Below are positions 60,264 through 64,000 of a DNA stretch of 64,000 nt, piece after piece (position 1 is the first letter of the stretch; every line of letters begins with the position of its first letter). The stretch is from Clostridium muellerianum (GTDB taxonomy: Bacteria > Bacillota > Clostridia > Clostridiales > Clostridiaceae). The position numbers and the translations under genes were made by a program. Location of the stretch: NCBI RefSeq assembly GCF_012926525.1, contig NZ_JABBNI010000067.1:1-64000 (forward strand), in the 5' to 3' direction. The notes below the pieces were generated by a model that had not been told where the DNA came from, did no database searches, and was given only the letters and a program-made list of their open reading frames with translations.

Positions 60264-60936
60264 ACTCATCCCCCAATCTATAGCCTGTACCACGAACGGT
60301 TAGAATGATTTGTGGGCTTGCTGGGTTATTTTCTATCTTCTCCCTCAGGCGTTTAATGTACACGGTTAATGTATTGTCATTGACAAACTCACCTGCAGCG
60401 TCCCACAATTCGTCAAGCAGCCTAGCCCTGGTGATAATACTTTTGGGGTTGTTAATAAACACCAACAACAAGCGGTATTCTAAGGCTGAAAGAAAAATCT
60501 CGCTACCGTCTTTTTTCACAACACCACTTGCCATATCCACATGAAGTCCACAGATTTCAGAAGCCGATGGAGAACATCCACTTTTTCTTAAGGAGGTTCT
60601 GATTCGTGCGATAAGTTCACGGGGACGAAAAGGCTTGGTGACATAGTCGTCTGCGCCCATGTTAAGTCCGGTAACAACACTGGATTCATCGCCGGAAGCC
60701 GTTAGAAAGATAACGGGAACATCTTGCGTTTCTTTGATTTCTGTGCAAACCGTAAAGCCATTTCCGTCAGGCAAAGAAATATCTATAAGCGCCAAGTCAA
60801 ATTTATTTTGGGCAAGTGCGGCAAGGGCTTCACTTCGCGTAGGGGCGTGGGTAACTGTAAATCCTTCCGAGCGGAGCAAAAGTATAAGGTTTTTAGCAAT
60901 TGCCTTATCGTCTTCAACTAAAAATATACGTTTCAT
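60250..60936 (-). CDS. OmpR-class response regulator
   Basis: 228 aa. Receiver: LVEDDKAIAK, LALIDISLPDGNGFTVC (Asp near 52), FLTASGDES and YVTKPFRPREL. Winged helix: LSALEYRLLLVFINNPKSII, VNDNTLTVYIKRLREKIEN and VRGTGYRL. Its ATG overlaps the stop of the small HTH gene (ATGA), and its stop overlaps the kinase start. Likely target: the GTGAC-N17-GTCAC dyad before the exporter, and its copy at 53731. Confidence 0.9.
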   Translation of the reverse strand: MKRIFLVEDDKAIAKNLILLLRSEGFTVTHAPTRSEALAALAQNKFDLALIDISLPDGNGFTVCTEIKETQDVPVIFLTASGDESSVVTGLNMGADDYVTKPFRPRELIARIRTSLRKSGCSPSASEICGLHVDMASGVVKKDGSEIFLSALEYRLLLVFINNPKSIITRARLLDELWDAAGEFVNDNTLTVYIKRLREKIENNPASPQIILTVRGTGYRLGDEYASE

Positions 60937-61127
60937 TTATTTTCACCATCCTTTATTTTACTGCTTTTATATCGTCCGTCAGATGGTTTTTTAGCGTCAA
61001 TAGGAACAAGCCATGTATTTCCAATTTTTTCAGCTCCCTTAATTCGACCGCTAGAGCAATGGTACACTACCATTCTGTCTGTGATTCCCCAATTTTTCGC
61101 TGTTTCTTTTGTCGTTATGTAATCCAC
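60933..61127 (-). CDS. Small helix-turn-helix (excisionase-like) protein
   Basis: 64 aa from GTG 61127 (GGAGGTG upstream; longer frames to 61232 lack a ribosome site). VDYITTKETAKNWGITDRMV, YHCSSGRIKGAEKIGNTWLV and PIDAKKPSDGRYKSSKIKDG align well with the 62-aa protein at 30019 (same AAKKWGI and W-L-I/V-P pattern). Both lie immediately upstream of an OmpR-class regulator with overlapping stop and start, so the protein belongs to this signalling module. Confidence 0.8.
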   Translation of the reverse strand: MDYITTKETAKNWGITDRMVVYHCSSGRIKGAEKIGNTWLVPIDAKKPSDGRYKSSKIKDGENK

Positions 61128-61267
61128 GCATAACACCTCCATAGCTCTATTGTATTTCTTTTGACGGAAATATACAAGTTGGGGAATGAAACAAAAAAAC
61201 GGGAGCGTGGTAAGGAGTTCACGCTTTAGCATAGACTAAAGATGTTAGACAGCGTTAAAGATCAGTA

Positions 61268-61326
61268 ACAGGCTCAGCCAGGTGTTCGTAAGGCTCTAAA
61301 GGGTTGTTAAGAATTTGTTTTGCTAT
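61268..61326. repeat. Delta dispersed repeat, copy 4
   Basis: ACAGGCTCAGCCAGGTGTTC, GTAAGGCTCTAAAGGGTTGT and AAGAATTTGTTTTGCTATC, related to the copies at 29819, 49532 and 54578. Confidence 0.6.
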
Positions 61327-61340
61327 CTGATTCTAATTAT

Positions 61341-61386
61341 TATCAAAAAAGTACTAAGAGAATAGTTTCATAGTACTTTTTTGATA
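61341..61386. terminator. Bidirectional terminator after the cupin gene
   Basis: TATCAAAAAAGTACTA and TAGTACTTTTTTGATA are perfect 16-bp arms around a 14-base loop, with A and T runs in the stem that serve both strands. Confidence 0.8.
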
Positions 61387-61396
61387 TTGCTGATGT

Positions 61397-61708
61397 TTAT
61401 TTAGTTAAAGAGGCAAAGCAAGAAAGGTTTTCTTCTGATGTGTTTTCCATGCCAAAAAGTTCAGTGCCTGAACAATATATTATATTTCCAACTGTTATCT
61501 TTTCTGCTTTACTATTTATATTTACAATTCCACTTCCAGAAATCACGTGAATTGTAAGTCCACTTTCCCCATGAGTATGAGGAGGAATTTTTTGCCCAGG
61601 TTTAAGATTTAACATAAACAAAAGAGCCTTTTCTTCATTTATCATATCTTTTTTTACAAATCTATCGTCAGAGTATATTTGGTAGTCTGATATTTTAGCT
61701 AATTGCAT
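61397..61708 (-). CDS. Cupin domain protein
   Basis: 103 aa from ATG 61708 (AAAGGAG 8 bases upstream). Cupin motif 1: PPHTHGESGLTIHVISGSG. Motif 2: ITVGNIIYCSGTELFGMENT. A single-domain beta barrel with His ligands for a metal in motif 1; motif 2 lacks the usual His. It may be a sensor or a small enzyme; the substrate is unknown. It is transcribed away from the Bce-type locus. Confidence 0.85.
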   Translation of the reverse strand: MQLAKISDYQIYSDDRFVKKDMINEEKALLFMLNLKPGQKIPPHTHGESGLTIHVISGSGIVNINSKAEKITVGNIIYCSGTELFGMENTSEENLSCFASLTK

Positions 61709-61892
61709 AATGGTAACTCCTTTCACATTTAAAATGAATTTCTAACAATATTATTTTATTAAAAGTATATATTTATACAATACATACTAAAGTTTAAGAT
61801 TAGTTTACCAAACATATCAAGAATGATATAATAACATTGTTTTAAAAATAGAACATAGAAAGTAATAAATTAATATAGGTTAGGACATTGAA

Positions 61893-62576
61893 ATGAATAA
61901 TACATATAAATTGTTTATAATTGAAGATGATAAAGATATGTGTGAAGCGTTAAGTAATCTTCTAAACAAATGGGAATTTGAAGTAACTGTATGTAAAGAT
62001 TTTGAAAAAGTAATAGAGAATTTTTTAGAATACAAACCTGATGTTGTTCTTATGGATATCAATCTTCCAGTATGTGATGGATTTTATTGGTGTAAAAAGA
62101 TAAGACAAATATCTAAAACGCCAATTATATTTGTGTCTTCAAGGGACAGCGATATGGATATAGTAATGGCAATTAATAATGGTGGAGATGATTTTATACA
62201 AAAACCTTTTAACTCAGAAGTGTTAATTGCTAAATTGCAAGCTGTTATAAGAAGGGCCTATGAGTATAAAAATGAAGAAACAAAAGTGCTGAAATGTAAT
62301 GACTTATTATTAAATTTAGATAACTCAACTCTTATATACAATGGAAATTCCTTAGAGCTTACTAAAAATGAAATGCTGCTTTTAAAAACTCTTATGGAGA
62401 ATAAGGGGAAAGGGGTTTCTAGGAGTAAGCTTATGAAAAAGCTTTGGGATGACGATATATATGTTAATGAAAATACTCTTACTGTTAACATTAATAGACT
62501 AAGAAATAGGTTGGAGCAGGTTGGAATAAAAGATTTAATATTAACACAAAAAGGCATTGGATATATAATATTGTGA
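61893..62576 (+). CDS. BceR-type response regulator (second locus)
   Basis: 227 aa, close in pattern to the regulator at 21656: IIEDDKDMCEA, VVLMDINLPVCDGFYWCKKI (Asp near 53), FIQKPFNSEVLIAKL, then VNENTLTVNINRLRNRLEQV. It should control the ABC genes that begin at 63874. The spacing to its kinase is 215 bases, against 10 in the first locus, because a 147-nt element is inserted between them. Confidence 0.9.
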   Translation: MNNTYKLFIIEDDKDMCEALSNLLNKWEFEVTVCKDFEKVIENFLEYKPDVVLMDINLPVCDGFYWCKKIRQISKTPIIFVSSRDSDMDIVMAINNGGDDFIQKPFNSEVLIAKLQAVIRRAYEYKNEETKVLKCNDLLLNLDNSTLIYNGNSLELTKNEMLLLKTLMENKGKGVSRSKLMKKLWDDDIYVNENTLTVNINRLRNRLEQVGIKDLILTQKGIGYIIL

Positions 62577-62598
62577 TACTAAGCCAGCTATTTAGATA

Positions 62599-62745
62599 AA
62601 CAGAGTTCTTGGCATCAGATGGAGGTTAAATGTATAAATGACATTTAACCTCCGTTTGATGCTTAGAAATCGTTATCCAGGGACGTAGCCGCTCTTTACT
62701 CTCATTTGGAAAAATGGGAATATTAGAGAGGATAGTCATGGGATA
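62599..62745 (+). mobile_element. 147-nt structured element, copy 2
   Basis: The same length and layout as 41233-41379: AACAGAGTTCTTGGCATCAG start, long hairpin (GCATCAGATGGAGG...CCTCCGTTTGATGC), core GTTATCCAGGGACGTAG, second stem CATTT/AAATG, end TAGTCATGGGATA. Differences from copy 1 keep pairing: G-T wobbles in the long stem, TACC/GGTA replaced by TGT/ACA at its tip, CGCTT/AAGCG replaced by CATTT/AAATG. The left flank ends GATA, the same four bases as its right end. It lies between the BceR- and BceS-type genes. Confidence 0.65.
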
Positions 62746-62791
62746 GAAATTCTAGATAGTTGGCTTTTTCTTAAAGGAGAGAAAAGCATAG

Positions 62792-63799
62792 ATGAAGATG
62801 GTGGATTATATTAAGATCAATAAAATATGGCTAATAAGCTACTCAATAATTTTTATAATAATTAATTGTATATTATACAGCAGTACTACTATAAATAGTA
62901 GCTTCAAGGATATTATATACATGGACATACTTATTATATTAACAATAGTTATAGCTTTTGTTTATGGTTTTATAATAGAGAGAAAGAAATATAGTAATAT
63001 TCTAAAGCACAATGAGAAATTAGATAATAAAATAAAAGATTTTCATTTAAATGTATTTTCAAATATGTTGGAAAAACAAAAACTGGAACATTTAAAGACG
63101 GAAGAAAGCTTAAAAAATAATATAAATGATTTTGAAGATTACATTACAAAATGGGTTCATGATATTAAAATAAACATCGCTGTTGTTTATCTATTATTAG
63201 AAAACTTGGCTGAACATGAATCAAAAAAGATAATATCTGAAATGAAACAAATGGAGTTTAGTGTAAATCAAGTGTTGTATGTCACAAGGGCAAATAATTA
63301 TAATTTGGACATAAAAAGTGAACAAACAGTTGTAAAGGATGAAATTAGAAAGGCAATAAGGGAAAATGCAGAGTTTTTTATGAATAAAAATATTGAAATA
63401 ACAGTGGAGGTTGAAGAATTTAAAATAATAAGTGATAGAAAATGGATTCAATATATTATTTCTCAAATTATTAATAACAGCAGCAAGTACACTAATGAAA
63501 ATGGACAATTACATATCTTTAGTAAAGAGGACAGCAAAGCTTATTATCTACACATTAAAGATAATGGCATTGGGATTCCTAAAGAAGATATAAATAGAAT
63601 TTTTAATAAAGGTTTTACTGGAAAGAATGGAAGGATTACAACTAAATCTACTGGTATTGGATTATATTATGCAAAAAAGATGTGTAATAATTTAAATATA
63701 GATTTAAAGGTAGAAAGCGAAGAGGGGCAATATGCTGAGTTTATTTTAAGTTTTTATAAGCTGGCAGATTACTTCAATGTTACATCCATGTCACAATAG
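62792..63799 (+). CDS. BceS-type histidine kinase (second locus)
   Basis: 335 aa. Two N-terminal helices with a short loop (IWLISYSIIFIIINCILYSS, DILIILTIVIAFVYGFIIER), H-box KWVHDIKINIAVVYLLLENL (the usual Pro after the His is absent), N-box IISQIINNSSKYTNENG, G-boxes DNGIGIPKEDI and STGIGLYYAKKM. Ribosome site GGAGAG lies 11 bases upstream. Its last codons contain a BceR-like box. It works with the regulator at 61893. Confidence 0.88.
   Translation: MKMVDYIKINKIWLISYSIIFIIINCILYSSTTINSSFKDIIYMDILIILTIVIAFVYGFIIERKKYSNILKHNEKLDNKIKDFHLNVFSNMLEKQKLEHLKTEESLKNNINDFEDYITKWVHDIKINIAVVYLLLENLAEHESKKIISEMKQMEFSVNQVLYVTRANNYNLDIKSEQTVVKDEIRKAIRENAEFFMNKNIEITVEVEEFKIISDRKWIQYIISQIINNSSKYTNENGQLHIFSKEDSKAYYLHIKDNGIGIPKEDINRIFNKGFTGKNGRITTKSTGIGLYYAKKMCNNLNIDLKVESEEGQYAEFILSFYKLADYFNVTSMSQ
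63780..63793 (+). promoter_or_regulatory. BceR-like box inside the kinase 3' end
   Basis: TTACA-TCCA-TGTCA, the same half-sites as at 23392-23405, about 80 bases before the next ABC gene. It overlaps codons of the kinase (VTSMSQ). Confidence 0.6.
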
Positions 63800-63873
63800 A
63801 AACTAATTTGTAACCTAAATAGATGGAAGAAGGCTTCAGTACAAATTATACTATAAATATGAGGTGATAACAG

Positions 63874-64000
63874 ATGAAAAAAATTATAGAGGTATCAGGG
63901 TTAACTAAGAATTATGGAAGATTAACCAATAAACATAAGGTATTAAAAGAAATAGATATAGAAATTAATGAAGGAGAATTTATTAGTATAATGGGACCCT
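63874..64000 (+). CDS. BceA-type ABC ATP-binding protein (partial)
   Basis: The first 42 codons (MKKIIEVSGLTKNYGRLTNK ... INEGEFISIMGP) run off the end of the window just before Walker A. The sequence parallels the BceA-type protein at 24369 (EGEFVGIMGP). A BceB-type permease gene is expected beyond the window. GAGGTG lies 7 bases upstream of the ATG. Confidence 0.85.
   Translation, partial: MKKIIEVSGLTKNYGRLTNKHKVLKEIDIEINEGEFISIMGP

Overview
The window looks like a chromosomal stretch of a low-GC Firmicute, most likely a Clostridium. Evidence: AT-rich intergenic DNA, frequent AGGAGG-type ribosome sites, TTG and GTG starts, and clostridial families (YvrJ, DUF2922, DUF1659, ISLre2, BceRS/BceAB, LXG-type toxins). 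I cannot name the species. I see no rRNA, tRNA or CRISPR array. Much of the window is accessory DNA: defence-like genes, drug and peptide export modules, a polymorphic-toxin island, insertion-sequence wreckage and several families of short intergenic repeats.

Layout. 1-3.6 kb (minus strand): replication-like genes (DnaD-like, truncated DnaC-like), a sigma factor with a 47-aa companion, YvrJ, DUF2922 and DUF1659. 3.9-5.1 kb: a MarR regulator divergent from a flavodoxin-fold reductase, with two operator-like repeats around a good promoter. 6.1-12.6 kb: a five-gene plus-strand operon of an AbiEi-like protein, an N6-adenine DNA methylase, an 822-aa protein with two GHKL ATPase domains and a histidine-kinase core, a stand-alone receiver overlapping it by 4 bp, and an HNH nuclease. 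This is the best candidate for an undescribed system. 13-17 kb: reductase plus HxlR regulator, then DUF1848, an SPL-like radical SAM protein and MutM. 17-21.6 kb: repeats, an Rpn-type pseudogene, PadR plus a third reductase, DUF4345 and an alpha/beta hydrolase. 21.6-27 kb: a BceRS-UppP-BceAB bacitracin/peptide resistance locus. 27.3-29.7 kb: a MerR regulator and a protein made of three fused RidA domains.

30-34.8 kb: a small HTH protein, response regulator, kinase and lantibiotic-type ABC exporter, then PspC. 35.2-36.1 kb: a Uma2 gene in a repeat-flanked cassette. 36.4-44.3 kb: a type VII-style toxin/immunity island with a broken Hint-type toxin, a frameshifted gene and a deformylase. 44.7-47.9 kb: remnants of three transposases, an ECF sigma/anti-sigma pair and an AAA-ATPase-like gene. 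49.7-53.6 kb: an ABC system whose permease is fused to an M1 metallopeptidase. 54.8-61.1 kb: YdcF and a second HTH-RR-HK-ABC module (FtsX type). 61.4-64 kb: a cupin and a second Bce-type locus that runs off the end.

How the parts work together. Four two-component systems each sit beside an ABC transporter, the usual arrangement for sensing and removing cell-wall-active peptides. Both Bce loci carry the same TTACA-N4-TGTCA box before the transporter genes. The promoter of the FtsX exporter exists in a second copy in front of the M1-peptidase ABC operon, so one regulator may drive both. Two 147-nt elements with compensatory base changes in their stems (41233-41379 and 62599-62745) look like structured mobile RNAs; one sits inside the Hint gene, and its precise removal would restore that part of the reading frame.
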